From contig JBBQLP010000015.1 in assembly GCA_038327995.1 (NCBI GenBank), forward strand, positions 1 to 52,267: 52,267 bases of DNA, read 5' to 3'. The position numbers and the translations under genes were made by a program. Below the pieces are notes generated by a model. It was not told the origin of the DNA, ran no database searches, and saw only the letters and a program-made list of their open reading frames with translations. Below, piece by piece: positions 8,428-17,626 of this stretch; position 1 is the stretch's first letter, and each line of letters starts with the position of its first letter. The DNA is from CAIOYC01 sp038327995 (GTDB taxonomy: Bacteria > Pseudomonadota > Alphaproteobacteria > Caulobacterales > Caulobacteraceae).

Positions 8428-10455
8428 CTAGCCTTGCTGCGGTGCGCCGCCGACCACCAGGCGCACGACAGGCGCGGGCGCATAGGATCGGCGGCTGCGC
8501 GATCCTGCTCCCGCCGCGATCTCTTCCGGAGTCAGCATCAGCCCGAGGCGCTTGGCGGCGGCGCCGATGTCGCTGCGGGAGATCAGGGCGGCGAGCGGTC
8601 CGGCCAGGAGGAGCGGCAGAAGGATCGGCGAGAACCACAGGGCGAGGTCTGGGCGGAAGGCGAGCGCAATGAGCAGTGCGATCCCGACCCCAAGCTCCCA
8701 ACGGTGCTCTCGCACCGCCTCTGAGACCCGCTTGTGACCGGCGATGCGGCTCTGGGTAGACCAGCCCGCGTCCCGCGCCATCAGAACCTCGACCACCACA
8801 CGGGTGTTGGAGGCCATCAGCACCGGGGCGGTGATCATCGAGAGGAAGGCTTCCGTCGCCGCGCCCTTGAGCAGGGTCCAGGTTCCGCCGAACGCCTTGC
8901 GCTCTTCCGCGCGGCTCAGGACCAGAACGAGACCGATGATCTTGGGGCCCATCAGCATCGCCGTGGTCATCATCGACGCCCAGAGGAGCGGAGTGAGTTG
9001 CGGATGCAGGATGTAGAGGAACGAGCCCCAGTCCACCGGGTTCTGCAACTCAACCGCGAGGCCGATCATCAGTGAACAGAACCAGAGCGGCGAGGCCAGA
9101 TAGGCCATGGCGCCCATGACGAGTTGCAACCGATTGATCCAGTGCAGGCCGGGGGTGCGCAGCAGCGCGAGGTGCTGAAGATTGCCCTGGCACCAGCGGC
9201 GCTCGCGCACCATGAAATCGCGCAGACCCGGAGGGGTCTCCTCAGTGCTGCCGCCCAGCGCTGGCGTCACGTGCACCGCCCAGCCGCCCCGGCGCAGCAA
9301 TGACGCTTCCAGAACGTCGTGGCTCATCACATGACCGCCGAACGGCTTGCGCCCCGGCAATGTCGGCAGGCCCGCGCATTCAGCAAAGGCGCGCACGCGG
9401 ATGATGGCGTTGTGGCCCCAATAGGTGCCCTCCGAGCCCGTCCACCATGCCAGACCCGCCGCCGCGACGCGGCCATAGAGCTTGACGCCGAACTGCGAGG
9501 CGCGAGCGAACAGCGTCTCTGCGCCCACGATGGTCGGCGCCGTCTGGATGAGGCCGACGCCGGGATTGCGCTCCATCGCGTCCACCAGATGCAGGATGGT
9601 CTCGCCCGCCATGGTCGAGTCGGCGTCGAGCACTACCATGTAATCGTAGGCGCCGCCGAACCGGCGCACCCATTCCGAGATGTTGCCGACCTTGCGCTCA
9701 TGATTGATGTGGCGGCGGCGGTAATAGACCGGGCAGGAGGCGATCTCGGCCAGAGCGGTGACAGTAGCCCATTCGTCCGCCGCCACCTCCTCGCGGGTGG
9801 AGTCGGACAGAACGAAGAGGTCGACATTGCGGTTCGCGCCCAGCCTCGTCAGCGAAACCTCCGTGGCGGCGAGACGGCCCACAGCGGCGGCGGCGTCTTC
9901 GTTGTAGATCGGCATAAGAAGGGCCGTCCGACCGGCCGGCGCGGGGGTGGCGGCACGAAGGCTAAGCGCGGGCGCCCGTGCATGGATCAGCACGGCCAAT
10001 CCGGCCACGGCGTTGCAGAACCAGCAGGAGATGGCCAAGACCAGAAGACTGAACAAGGCCAGACCGACCACCTCCAGCGGATTGAACCCGTCGCGGGCGT
10101 AAAGAAGAAAGGGCGTCGCAGCGGCGGCAGCGGCGGTCAGCAGCGTGGCGCCAAAGAAAATCACCCGGCGCTCGGTCATCCGCAGGGGCGAGGTGGCGGG
10201 CGCGGCAGGACGGATCGGCTCGAACCCTTCCAGGTGCATCTCGTGCGGGTCGGCGTTGAGGTTCTGGCGCGGCATAGCGAGGGGCGAGGCGTGGGGCAGT
10301 ATCTCGCATGGCCCGGTGATGGGCAGGTAGTCCACCGGTTCGGAGGACCCCGCGAGACTTGCCAACGTGTTCCGCTGATACAGCATGGGAACCGACGCGC
10401 CTTCCGAAGGGGCCGAGGCCCGCCACACGCTTGGCCAGCCAATATGGCCGTCCAC
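8428..10455 (-). CDS. mdoH: Osmoregulated periplasmic glucan glucosyltransferase OpgH (MdoH)
   Basis: A 675-residue inner-membrane family-2 glycosyltransferase that makes the beta-glucan backbone of osmoregulated periplasmic glucans from UDP-glucose. Visible: two N-terminal membrane segments (about residues 95-160), the GT domain with MPIYNEDAA, VLDADSTMAGE, the family motif WWTGSEGTYWGHNAIIR, HDVLEASLLRRGGW, and the RERRWCQGN (R-x-x-R-W) motif. Several C-terminal membrane helices follow. The start at 10455 is uncertain; an ATG at 10386 is an alternative. The partner opgG is not in the window. Upstream on the same strand lie DUF998 and OpgC-like acyltransferase genes. OpgH is reported to be important for morphology in Caulobacter. 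Confidence 0.93.
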   Translation of the reverse strand: MDGHIGWPSVWRASAPSEGASVPMLYQRNTLASLAGSSEPVDYLPITGPCEILPHASPLAMPRQNLNADPHEMHLEGFEPIRPAAPATSPLRMTERRVIFFGATLLTAAAAAATPFLLYARDGFNPLEVVGLALFSLLVLAISCWFCNAVAGLAVLIHARAPALSLRAATPAPAGRTALLMPIYNEDAAAAVGRLAATEVSLTRLGANRNVDLFVLSDSTREEVAADEWATVTALAEIASCPVYYRRRHINHERKVGNISEWVRRFGGAYDYMVVLDADSTMAGETILHLVDAMERNPGVGLIQTAPTIVGAETLFARASQFGVKLYGRVAAAGLAWWTGSEGTYWGHNAIIRVRAFAECAGLPTLPGRKPFGGHVMSHDVLEASLLRRGGWAVHVTPALGGSTEETPPGLRDFMVRERRWCQGNLQHLALLRTPGLHWINRLQLVMGAMAYLASPLWFCSLMIGLAVELQNPVDWGSFLYILHPQLTPLLWASMMTTAMLMGPKIIGLVLVLSRAEERKAFGGTWTLLKGAATEAFLSMITAPVLMASNTRVVVEVLMARDAGWSTQSRIAGHKRVSEAVREHRWELGVGIALLIALAFRPDLALWFSPILLPLLLAGPLAALISRSDIGAAAKRLGLMLTPEEIAAGAGSRSRRSYAPAPVVRLVVGGAPQQG

Positions 10456-10624
10456 GCGCTTCGATCACGATTATGTGATGTTGCACTGCCGTATCACAAG
10501 CGCGTGAACAGACAAAGGCCCGAACGGTGGCGGAGAACCGGAAAAATGAGTGCGAATTGAGCGAAGACGGAAAGATCGGGCGCCGGGTGGCTGCGTTTGA
10601 GGCAGCGCATCACCCACACTCTGC

Positions 10625-11260
10625 TCAGGCTTGCGACTCACCCGTGTCCATCGCCAGCCGCCGCTCCAGCGCCAGGGCGGCCACGCCGGTCCAGCCGACC
10701 AGCACGATGGCGAAGGCGCGCTCCCACCAACCGACGTTGAAGTCGTTGACCACATGCGGAAAAATCAGGTGCCGGGTGATCACTGCCATGGCCGCCATGC
10801 TCGCCATCGCTCCGATCAGAAACCAGCGCAGGCGCGCAACACCCTGGACACTCGCCAAGGCCCAGAGCAAAAGGATCGGTGCGAGAATGATCCCGAGGCC
10901 AAGATTGATCGCCAGATGCCGAGGATCAGGCCAGTGATAAAGGCTGGAAACCACCATCCCGTATCCTGCCGCCAAAAAGCAGAGCGTGGTCAGGGCCGAC
11001 GCGATCCGCGACCCGCCTAGCGTCGTCGCCGCCAGGCCGACCCCGACGCCAGATAGCGACGCCAGCACGCCGGAGGTCAGGACGCCAAGGTTAAATATCC
11101 AAGGTGCGCGTGCCTTGGCCCCGCCAAGCTCGCTCAGATATTGCGTGGCGTGGTTGAAGCCGGGGTAGGCGATCACGGCGGCGACGGTGATGGCGATGGC
11201 GATGATCGGCGCAGCCATGCCGACGTGGAGCAGAAGCCGTCGAACACTATGCCAGCTCAA
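10625..11260 (-). CDS. DUF998 family integral membrane protein
   Basis: A 211-residue protein with about six predicted membrane helices; the N-terminal helix is followed by a loop containing NHATQYLSELGGAKARAPW. The S-E-L-G loop after helix 1 and the overall layout fit DUF998. Function unknown. Its start overlaps the end of the acyltransferase gene by four bases (11257-11260, ATGA), so the two are translationally coupled. mdoH follows 169 bases downstream on the same strand. A role in envelope glucan export or modification is only inferred from position. Confidence 0.75.
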   Translation of the reverse strand: MSWHSVRRLLLHVGMAAPIIAIAITVAAVIAYPGFNHATQYLSELGGAKARAPWIFNLGVLTSGVLASLSGVGVGLAATTLGGSRIASALTTLCFLAAGYGMVVSSLYHWPDPRHLAINLGLGIILAPILLLWALASVQGVARLRWFLIGAMASMAAMAVITRHLIFPHVVNDFNVGWWERAFAIVLVGWTGVAALALERRLAMDTGESQA

Positions 11261-12453
11261 GCGGCCTCCGAGCGCTCAGCGGCGCTCACCACCCCGAGGC
11301 CCTGATTGATCGACGGGGCATGGCGGCGCGCCTGCGGCGCATAACGAAGGCCCCAGAGAGGCAGCAGGACCGGAACCCGGCGCACCAGTTCATACACGGC
11401 GAGACTGCCCCCAAGGGTGGTTACAACCAGGAAGGCCGCCTCCAGCGCCACATGCCAGCCCAGAGGGCTGACCAGATGCACGGCGACGACCAGAATGGTC
11501 TGGTGGGCAAGATAGCAGGGAAACACCGCCCCGGTCAGATAGGTCAGAACCGGGCTGCGCTCGTGACGAAGGTGACGGCTGCCGAAACCCAGCACAGCGG
11601 CGATAGCGCTCCATTGATCGGCGGCGAACAGGCTGTTTTTCGTCCACTCGTTCAGGAACACGAGGTTGGCCTCGCTCGCCATCAGCAGAGGCATGACCAC
11701 GGCGACGGCGACGAGGGCGGGCCAGCGCAGCCGCTCGAAGGTGCGCCAGACCCGGTCCCGCTCGGCGAACAGGAAGCCGAAAAGGAAGACCGGGAACGAC
11801 ATGGCGTGATTGTACCAGTCGGTCCTGAGGTGATTGGAGACGCCCCAGGTCTCAAACAGCTCCTGACGCGACACCGCGAGGTAGATAATGGGCAGAAGAA
11901 GCAGAAGCCAGCCCCTGAGCAAGGTCTCGAACAGGCGCTCCAGCGCGGCGAGAACCGGCGGCAGGCTGAGAAGCGCGATAGCGATCAGGCTGTAAACGAC
12001 GATGTAGAGAACGAACCACATATGGTTCAGCGGAATCCCGTCAGCCAATCCCTTCGGTCCGAACTGATAGGCGTACCAGTCGATCAGATTGCCCGAAAAG
12101 GTGCCCCGCTCGCGCCACTCGATCCAGGCCTGAACCGGAACCAACGCCAAAACTCCGAAGACGAAAGGCGGCATAAGCCGCACCAGCCGCGCCCTCAAGA
12201 CCCTGGCGCCCGACATCCCCCCGCTCATGAACCGGAGCGCAGTGCCCGAGACGAGAAACAGCAGCGTCAACCGCCACGGCCCCGTGATCAGCACCCCCTC
12301 GCGCAGCCACTCGAAGGTATGGCGGCTGTGTGCGTGCCAGTCCCACGGCGCATAGGCGAGGCAGACGTGAAACAGGATCAGGAGCGCAAAGGCGATCACC
12401 CTGATCCAGTCCAGGTCGGTGCGACGGGAAGTGTTCGGGTCGAAGGCGGTCAT
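11257..12453 (-). CDS. Acyltransferase family 3 membrane protein, OpgC/MdoC-like
   Basis: A 398-residue multi-span O-acyltransferase. The family's Arg and His are visible in helix 1 (RRTDLDWIRVIAFALLILFH). LFLVSGTALRF follows, as does the second conserved loop around PLNHMWFVLYIVVYSL. About ten membrane helices are expected. Enzymes of this kind move acyl groups from acyl-CoA to periplasmic glucans, LPS or exopolysaccharide. The location upstream of DUF998 and mdoH on the same strand makes glucan succinylation or acylation (OpgC role) the most attractive hypothesis, but the family is broad and substrate is not readable from sequence. Confidence 0.8.
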   Translation of the reverse strand: MTAFDPNTSRRTDLDWIRVIAFALLILFHVCLAYAPWDWHAHSRHTFEWLREGVLITGPWRLTLLFLVSGTALRFMSGGMSGARVLRARLVRLMPPFVFGVLALVPVQAWIEWRERGTFSGNLIDWYAYQFGPKGLADGIPLNHMWFVLYIVVYSLIAIALLSLPPVLAALERLFETLLRGWLLLLLPIIYLAVSRQELFETWGVSNHLRTDWYNHAMSFPVFLFGFLFAERDRVWRTFERLRWPALVAVAVVMPLLMASEANLVFLNEWTKNSLFAADQWSAIAAVLGFGSRHLRHERSPVLTYLTGAVFPCYLAHQTILVVAVHLVSPLGWHVALEAAFLVVTTLGGSLAVYELVRRVPVLLPLWGLRYAPQARRHAPSINQGLGVVSAAERSEAA

Positions 12454-12593
12454 GAGAGGGTCGAACGCGTCCTGTTCAATCGCGGACCCTCATCCGCGCA
12501 CCGTAGTCCGACGTTTCCTCGAACGCGCTAACATCTGTTCAACCGTCGATCACACATCGCGTTCCGCCGCCGCCCAGCCTGCGCGTCAGTCTG

Positions 12594-13256
12594 TCAGGCA
12601 AATGCGCCCGCATTGAAATCCGCCTCGGTCTTGTCCCGCACGTCCGCCAGCGTCACGCCCGGCGCCAGTTCCTTCAGCGTCAGCCCGCCTTGCTTGCGGT
12701 CGAGGTCGAACACGCAGAGGTCAGTGATCACCACGTCGACGCACGCCTTGCCGGTGAGCGGCAGCGAGCAGCGTTTCAGCACCTTGGACTCGCCCGCCTT
12801 GTTGGCGTGATCCATCACCACGATCACTCGCTTGACCCCTGCGACAAGGTCCATGGCCCCGCCCATCCCCTTCACCATCTTGCCCGGAATGGTCCAGTTG
12901 GCGATGTCGCCGTTCTCGGCCACCTCCATGGCGCCCAATATTGTGAGGTCGATGTGGCCACCGCGGATCATCGCGAAACTGTCGGAGGATGAGAAGAATG
13001 AGGAAGTCGGCAATTCGGTGATGGTCTGCTTGCCCGCGTTGATCAGGTCCGCGTCGGCCTCGCCCTCGTAGGGGAAGGGACCCATGCCGAGCATCCCGTT
13101 CTCGCTCTGTAGCGTCACATCCATGCCGTCCGGGATATGGTTGGCCACCAGGGTCGGAATGCCGATGCCGAGATTGACGTAGAAACCGTCGCGCAATTCC
13201 TTGGCGGCGCGAGCGGCGAGTTCGTCTCTCGTCCAGCCTTTGGTGTCCGGAGCCAT
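12594..13256 (-). CDS. scoB: 3-oxoacid CoA-transferase subunit B
   Basis: A 220-residue beta subunit of succinyl-CoA:3-ketoacid CoA-transferase, activating acetoacetate or related 3-oxoacids with CoA from succinyl-CoA. The catalytic Glu is at residue 52 in LQSENGMLGMG, and YVNLGIGIPTLVANHIP and GGHIDLTILGAMEV are typical. Length is standard for the B subunit. Its ATG overlaps the stop of the subunit A gene by one base (13256), ensuring equal synthesis. The acid could be acetoacetate (ScoB), 3-oxoadipate (PcaJ) or atoA type; no aromatic pathway genes are beside it, so the acetoacetate type is favoured. Confidence 0.92.
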   Translation of the reverse strand: MAPDTKGWTRDELAARAAKELRDGFYVNLGIGIPTLVANHIPDGMDVTLQSENGMLGMGPFPYEGEADADLINAGKQTITELPTSSFFSSSDSFAMIRGGHIDLTILGAMEVAENGDIANWTIPGKMVKGMGGAMDLVAGVKRVIVVMDHANKAGESKVLKRCSLPLTGKACVDVVITDLCVFDLDRKQGGLTLKELAPGVTLADVRDKTEADFNAGAFA

Positions 13257-13978
13257 CAGACCGTCTCCTTGGCGGCTTCACGGGGACGAGTGGTTTCCCG
13301 CTCGATACGCTTCTCGAACACCGCGCCCTTGAAGAGCTTGTCCACATAAATGCCTGGGGTGTGGATGTTGGCGGGGTCGAGGTCGCCGGGCTGCACGATC
13401 TGTTCGACCTCCACCAAGGTGGTCTTTCCCGCTGTCGCCATCATCGGGTTGAAGTTCCGCGCGGTCATCCGATAGATCAGATTGCCCGCCGTATCGCCCT
13501 TCCACGCCTTGACGATGGAGAGGTCGGCCTTCAGCCCGGTCTCCATCACATACCACTCGCCGTCGAACTCGCGGGTTTCCTTGCCGTCGGCGATCACGGT
13601 GCCGTAGCCGGTGCGGGTGAAGAACGCCGGGATGCCTGCCCCACCCGCGCGGATGCGCTCGGCTAGAGTGCCCTGCGGGTTGAACTCCAGTTCCAGTTCG
13701 CCCGACAGATAGAGTTTCTCGAACAGCTTGTTCTCGCCCACGTAGGAGGAGACCATTTTCTTGATCTGCCCGTTCTCCAGCAAGAGGCCGAGCCCAAACC
13801 CGTCGACGCCGCAGTTGTTAGAGATCACGGTCAGGTTCTTCACCCCGTGGTCGCGGATGGCGGCGATCAGGTTTTCGGGGATGCCGCAGAGGCCAAAGCC
13901 TCCCGCCATGATGGTCATGCCGTCGAACAGCACGCCCTCCAGCGCCTCGGCGGCGCCCGCGCAGACCTTTTTGCTCAT
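13256..13978 (-). CDS. scoA: 3-oxoacid CoA-transferase subunit A
   Basis: A 240-residue alpha subunit of the same CoA-transferase. The glycine-rich IMAGGFGLCGIPENLI segment (CoA binding), ISNNCGVDGFGLGLLL and the ending around FNPMMATAGKTTLVEVEQIVQPGDLDP are typical of the family. The frame is open to 14062, but ATG 13978 (MSKKVCAGAAEALEGV) gives the usual length and N-terminus. First gene of a two-gene minus-strand unit; divergent from the M13 peptidase gene, with a 181-base shared upstream region. Confidence 0.9.
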   Translation of the reverse strand: MSKKVCAGAAEALEGVLFDGMTIMAGGFGLCGIPENLIAAIRDHGVKNLTVISNNCGVDGFGLGLLLENGQIKKMVSSYVGENKLFEKLYLSGELELEFNPQGTLAERIRAGGAGIPAFFTRTGYGTVIADGKETREFDGEWYVMETGLKADLSIVKAWKGDTAGNLIYRMTARNFNPMMATAGKTTLVEVEQIVQPGDLDPANIHTPGIYVDKLFKGAVFEKRIERETTRPREAAKETV

Positions 13979-14159
13979 AGAAGTCTCATGGTTGGGAAGT
14001 CCCATGGCTGATTTGACCGGGCGGTTGTAGGCGATCAGGGGGCGGGACAGAAGCGGGATCACGCAGATGCAGCATTTTCTTGCCGCGCGCGCCCCTCTAG
14101 CGAAGGCGGCGGGGGCCAGCTACCACGTAGGCCGACAATCGCCCGGAAGAGACATATCC

Positions 14160-16217
14160 ATGACCCCTCGCCGCTCCCTCGCCTCGCTCCTGCTCGCGGG
14201 CGCCGCCTTGACCTTGATCGCCGCCGCTCCGGCCCCGGCCCCGGACAGGGGGATCGACCTTGCGGGCCGCGACACCAGCGTCAAACCCGGCGACGACTTC
14301 TTCAGCTACGCCAACGGAACCTGGGTGAAGACCACCGAAATCCCGGCGGACCGCTCAAGCTTCGGGTCCAACGCCATCCTGGCCGAACGGATCGACAAAC
14401 AGGTGGCGGACCTGATCCAGGCGGCGGGCAAGTCGCACCCCAAGCCGGGCTCCGAAGCGGCCAAGGTCGGAACCTATTTCGACGCCTACATGGACGAGGC
14501 CGGGATCGAAGCGAAGGGAACTAGGCCGCTGAAACCGACCCTGACCAAGATCGCGGCCATCAAGGATCGCAAGGCGCTGGCCAGCTACCTCGGCTCCACC
14601 CTTCGCGCCGATGTGGATGTGATGAACAACACCAACCTGCGGACCGACAATCTGTTCGGTCTGTGGGTCGCCGCCGACATGGATCACCCGACGGTCTATG
14701 CGCCCTTCCTGTTGCAGGGCGGGCTCTCGTTGCCGAACCGGGAATACTACCTCTCGACCTCGCCGCGGATGGTCGCGATCCGGGATGCCTTCAAGGCCCA
14801 CATCGCCAGGGTTATGGAACTGGCGGGTGAGACCGACGCCAAGGCCCGGGCAGAACGCGTCTTCGCCCTTGAGGACAAGATCGCCCACACTCACGCCTCC
14901 GTCACTGATGTGGAGGAGCCGGAGAAGGGGAATAACCACTGGAGCCGGGCGGATTTCGACGCCAAGGCCAAGGGGATGGACTGGTCGGCCTATTTCGCGG
15001 CGGCGGGCCTCGGCGCGCAAAAGAGCTTCGTGGCCTGGACCCCCAGCGCCCTCAGCGGCGAGGCGGCGCTGGTAGACTCTGAACCCTTTGAAACATGGAA
15101 AGACTACCTCGCCTTCCATTACATCGACCGCAACGCTGGCGTTCTGCCCAAGGCGTTCGTGGACGAGCGGTTCGCCTTCTACGGCAAGACGCTTTCGGGC
15201 ACGCCTGCCTTGCAGGCCCGCTGGAAGCGCGGCGTGGCGGCGACCAACGGGGCGCTCGGCGAGGCGGTGGGCAAGCTCTATGTCGCCCAGCATTTCCCGC
15301 CCAAGGACAAGGCTGCGGTCAAGGCCATCGTCGCCAATCTGATCAGCGCCTTCGGCAAGCGCATCGATAGCCTCGACTGGATGAGCCCCGCCACCAAGAC
15401 TGTGGCCCACGCCAAGCTGAAAGCGCTGAAGGTCGGGGTCGGCTATCCAGGCCACTGGACCGACTATACGGCGCTGAGCGTGATAAAGGGCGACGCGTTC
15501 GGCAACGCCCAGCGCGCAGCCCTGTTCGACACGGAGCGCAAGCGCGCCCGGCTCGGCCACACGGTGGATCGGGGCGAGTGGGTGATGAACCCGCAACTGG
15601 TGAACGCGGTGAACCTGCCGGTGCTGAACGCGCTCAATTTCCCGGCGGCGGAGCTTCAGGCGCCTCACTTTGACGATCAGGCTCCGGCGGCGGTCAACTA
15701 CGGCTCCATCGGCGCCATCATCGGCCACGAAATCAGCCACAGCTTCGACAACGGCGGGGCACTGTTCGACGCTACGGGCAAGCTTCGCAACTGGTGGACC
15801 AAGGCCGACTTCGCCCACTTTACCGCTTCCGGGGCCGCGCTGGCCAAGCAGTTCGACGGCTATCACCCCTTCCCCGAGGAGGCGGTGAACGGACAGCAGA
15901 CGCTGGGCGAGAACATCGCCGACGTGGCCGGGTTGTCGGTGGCCTACGACGGCTATCGCGCCTCGCTCCACGGCAAGCCCGCGCCGGTGGTGGACGGGCT
16001 GAGCGGCGATCAGCAGTTCTTCCTCGCCTTCGGCCAGACTTGGCGCAACAAGACTCGCGAGGCCGCGCTTCGCCAGCAGATCCTCACAGACGGCCACGCC
16101 CCGGCGCAGTATCGCGCCCTGACCGTGCGCAACCTCGACGCCTGGTATCCCGCCTACAACATCAAGCCGGGAGAGGCGCTGTACCTAGCTCCCAAGGACC
16201 GCGTTAAGATTTGGTGA
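14160..16217 (+). CDS. Secreted M13-family metallopeptidase (neprilysin/PepO-like)
   Basis: A 685-residue zinc endopeptidase with a signal peptide (MTPRRSLASLLLAGAALTLIAAAPAPAP), so periplasmic or secreted. It has the M13 N-terminal mark KPGDDFFSYANGTWVKTTEIP, the zinc motif HEISH at 523-527, and the third-ligand motif ENIAD at 584-588. The C-terminus (PGEALYLAPKDRVKIW) retains the family's usual W ending. ATG 14160 is chosen because upstream in-frame codons (to 14067) read as non-signal sequence; a GGAAGAGA ribosome-binding site lies before it. Monocistronic, with inverted repeats downstream. Confidence 0.93.
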   Translation: MTPRRSLASLLLAGAALTLIAAAPAPAPDRGIDLAGRDTSVKPGDDFFSYANGTWVKTTEIPADRSSFGSNAILAERIDKQVADLIQAAGKSHPKPGSEAAKVGTYFDAYMDEAGIEAKGTRPLKPTLTKIAAIKDRKALASYLGSTLRADVDVMNNTNLRTDNLFGLWVAADMDHPTVYAPFLLQGGLSLPNREYYLSTSPRMVAIRDAFKAHIARVMELAGETDAKARAERVFALEDKIAHTHASVTDVEEPEKGNNHWSRADFDAKAKGMDWSAYFAAAGLGAQKSFVAWTPSALSGEAALVDSEPFETWKDYLAFHYIDRNAGVLPKAFVDERFAFYGKTLSGTPALQARWKRGVAATNGALGEAVGKLYVAQHFPPKDKAAVKAIVANLISAFGKRIDSLDWMSPATKTVAHAKLKALKVGVGYPGHWTDYTALSVIKGDAFGNAQRAALFDTERKRARLGHTVDRGEWVMNPQLVNAVNLPVLNALNFPAAELQAPHFDDQAPAAVNYGSIGAIIGHEISHSFDNGGALFDATGKLRNWWTKADFAHFTASGAALAKQFDGYHPFPEEAVNGQQTLGENIADVAGLSVAYDGYRASLHGKPAPVVDGLSGDQQFFLAFGQTWRNKTREAALRQQILTDGHAPAQYRALTVRNLDAWYPAYNIKPGEALYLAPKDRVKIW

Positions 16218-16260
16218 GAGCCTAAGCTCCTCCTGTAAAACGGGGGAGGAACAAGATGAC

Positions 16261-16303
16261 GCCCCCGTCACGTCTGCTCTTGCCTTTGGCGCCTGACGGG
16301 GGC
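16261..16303. terminator. 10-bp inverted repeat downstream of the M13 peptidase gene
   Basis: GCCCCCGTCA (16261-16270) and TGACGGGGGC (16294-16303) are perfect complements with a 23-base loop. A shorter GC-rich hairpin (CTCCTCC / GGGGGAG) lies just upstream at about 16230-16252. They lie between the M13 gene stop and the CYP153 gene, so a terminator function is likely, though no T-tract follows. Confidence 0.4.
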
Positions 16304-16363
16304 CTAATCTGAACGGCAATCACATAGAGCCGCTAAACGACGACCTACGCCCGGAGGATCACC

Positions 16364-17617
16364 ATGGACGACGCTAAGGCGGCGGCCCGCGCCCGGGCCT
16401 ATTCCATCCCGCTCGACGAGATCGACATGGCCGATCCCGAGCTCTTCCGCACCGATACCTTCTGGCCTTACTTCGAGCGGCTGCGGAAGGAAAACCCGGT
16501 TCACTACCAGGCCAACCACGAGTTCGGCCCCTATTGGTCGGTGACAAAATACAACGACATCATGGCCGTGGACACCAATCACGAGGCCTTCACCTCCGAG
16601 CCGTCGATCACTATCGCCGACCCCAAGGAAGACTTCAAACTACCCATGTTCATCGCCATGGATCCGCCCAAGCACGACGCGCAGAGGAAGACCGTCAGCC
16701 CCATCGTGGCTGGGCCGAACCTCCAGGCGCTGGAGCCGGTGATCCGCGAACGCGCGGCGGCCATCCTCGACGGCCTGCCCATCGGCGAGCCGTTCGACTG
16801 GGTCGATAAGGTGTCGATCGAGCTGACCACCATGACCCTGGCCACCCTATTCGACTTCCCTTGGGAAGACCGGCGCAAGCTGACCTTCTGGTCCGATGTG
16901 GCGACCGCTGGGCCCAAGTCGCACCTGTTCTCCAGCGAGGAAGCCGCCGAAGACGAGCGCCGCGCCGCGCTCTATGAGTGCGTGGACTATTTCATGCGCC
17001 TCTGGAACGAGCGGGTGAACGCGCCGCCCGCGCAGGACCTGATCTCGATGCTGGCGCACGGGGAATCGACCCGCGACATGGACCGGATGGAGTATCTGGG
17101 GAACCTGATCCTGCTTATCGTCGGCGGCAACGACACCACCCGCAACACCATCACTGGCTCGATCATCGCCCTGAACGAGAACCCTGAAGAGAACCGCAAA
17201 CTGCGCGCGGACCATTCCCTGATCCCCTCGATGGTCTCCGAGACTATCCGCTGGCAGACCCCCCTGGCCCATATGCGTCGCAACGCCACCCGCGACATCG
17301 AGCTTGGCGGCAAGACCATCAAGAAGGGCGAGAAGGTCATCATGTGGTACGTCTCGGGCAACCGCGACGAAGAGGTGATCGAGAACCCGAACGCCTATCT
17401 GATCGAGCGGCCTCGGGTGCGCCAGCACCTGTCGTTCGGCTTTGGCATCCATCGTTGCGTCGGCAACCGGCTGGCCGAACTGCAACTGAAGATTATCTGG
17501 GAGGAAATCCTCAAGCGCTTCCCAGTGATCGAGGTGCTGGGCGAACCCACCCGCGTCGCCTCCAGCTTCGTGAAGGGCTACGAGACCCTGCCCGTGCGGA
17601 TACCCACGCGACTATAG
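16364..17617 (+). CDS. Cytochrome P450, CYP153 family (terminal alkane/fatty-acid hydroxylase type)
   Basis: A 417-residue soluble P450. The heme-binding loop is FGFGIHRCVG with Cys365, and the oxygen-activating I-helix motif is GGNDTT (254-259). The segments FIAMDPPKHDAQRKTVSPIV, ELTTMTLATLFDFPWEDRRKL and VIMWYVSGNRDEEVIENP closely follow CYP153A enzymes, which hydroxylate medium-chain alkanes or fatty acids at the terminal carbon. A strong GGAGG ribosome-binding site lies at 16353-16357. The ferredoxin and ferredoxin reductase that normally supply electrons are not adjacent and not seen in this window. Substrate range is inferred from family only. Confidence 0.93.
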   Translation: MDDAKAAARARAYSIPLDEIDMADPELFRTDTFWPYFERLRKENPVHYQANHEFGPYWSVTKYNDIMAVDTNHEAFTSEPSITIADPKEDFKLPMFIAMDPPKHDAQRKTVSPIVAGPNLQALEPVIRERAAAILDGLPIGEPFDWVDKVSIELTTMTLATLFDFPWEDRRKLTFWSDVATAGPKSHLFSSEEAAEDERRAALYECVDYFMRLWNERVNAPPAQDLISMLAHGESTRDMDRMEYLGNLILLIVGGNDTTRNTITGSIIALNENPEENRKLRADHSLIPSMVSETIRWQTPLAHMRRNATRDIELGGKTIKKGEKVIMWYVSGNRDEEVIENPNAYLIERPRVRQHLSFGFGIHRCVGNRLAELQLKIIWEEILKRFPVIEVLGEPTRVASSFVKGYETLPVRIPTRL

Positions 17618-17626
17618 CGCGGGGCA

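Noticed and set aside
10465..10500. ATCAC-GATTAT-GTGAT inverted repeat upstream of mdoH
   Set aside because: Only five-base arms, and a repeated GTATCAC nearby; too weak to call an operator.
14355..16097. 580-residue open frame antisense to the M13 peptidase gene
   Set aside because: The M13 motifs HEISH and ENIAD are on the plus strand; the antisense product has no recognisable domain.
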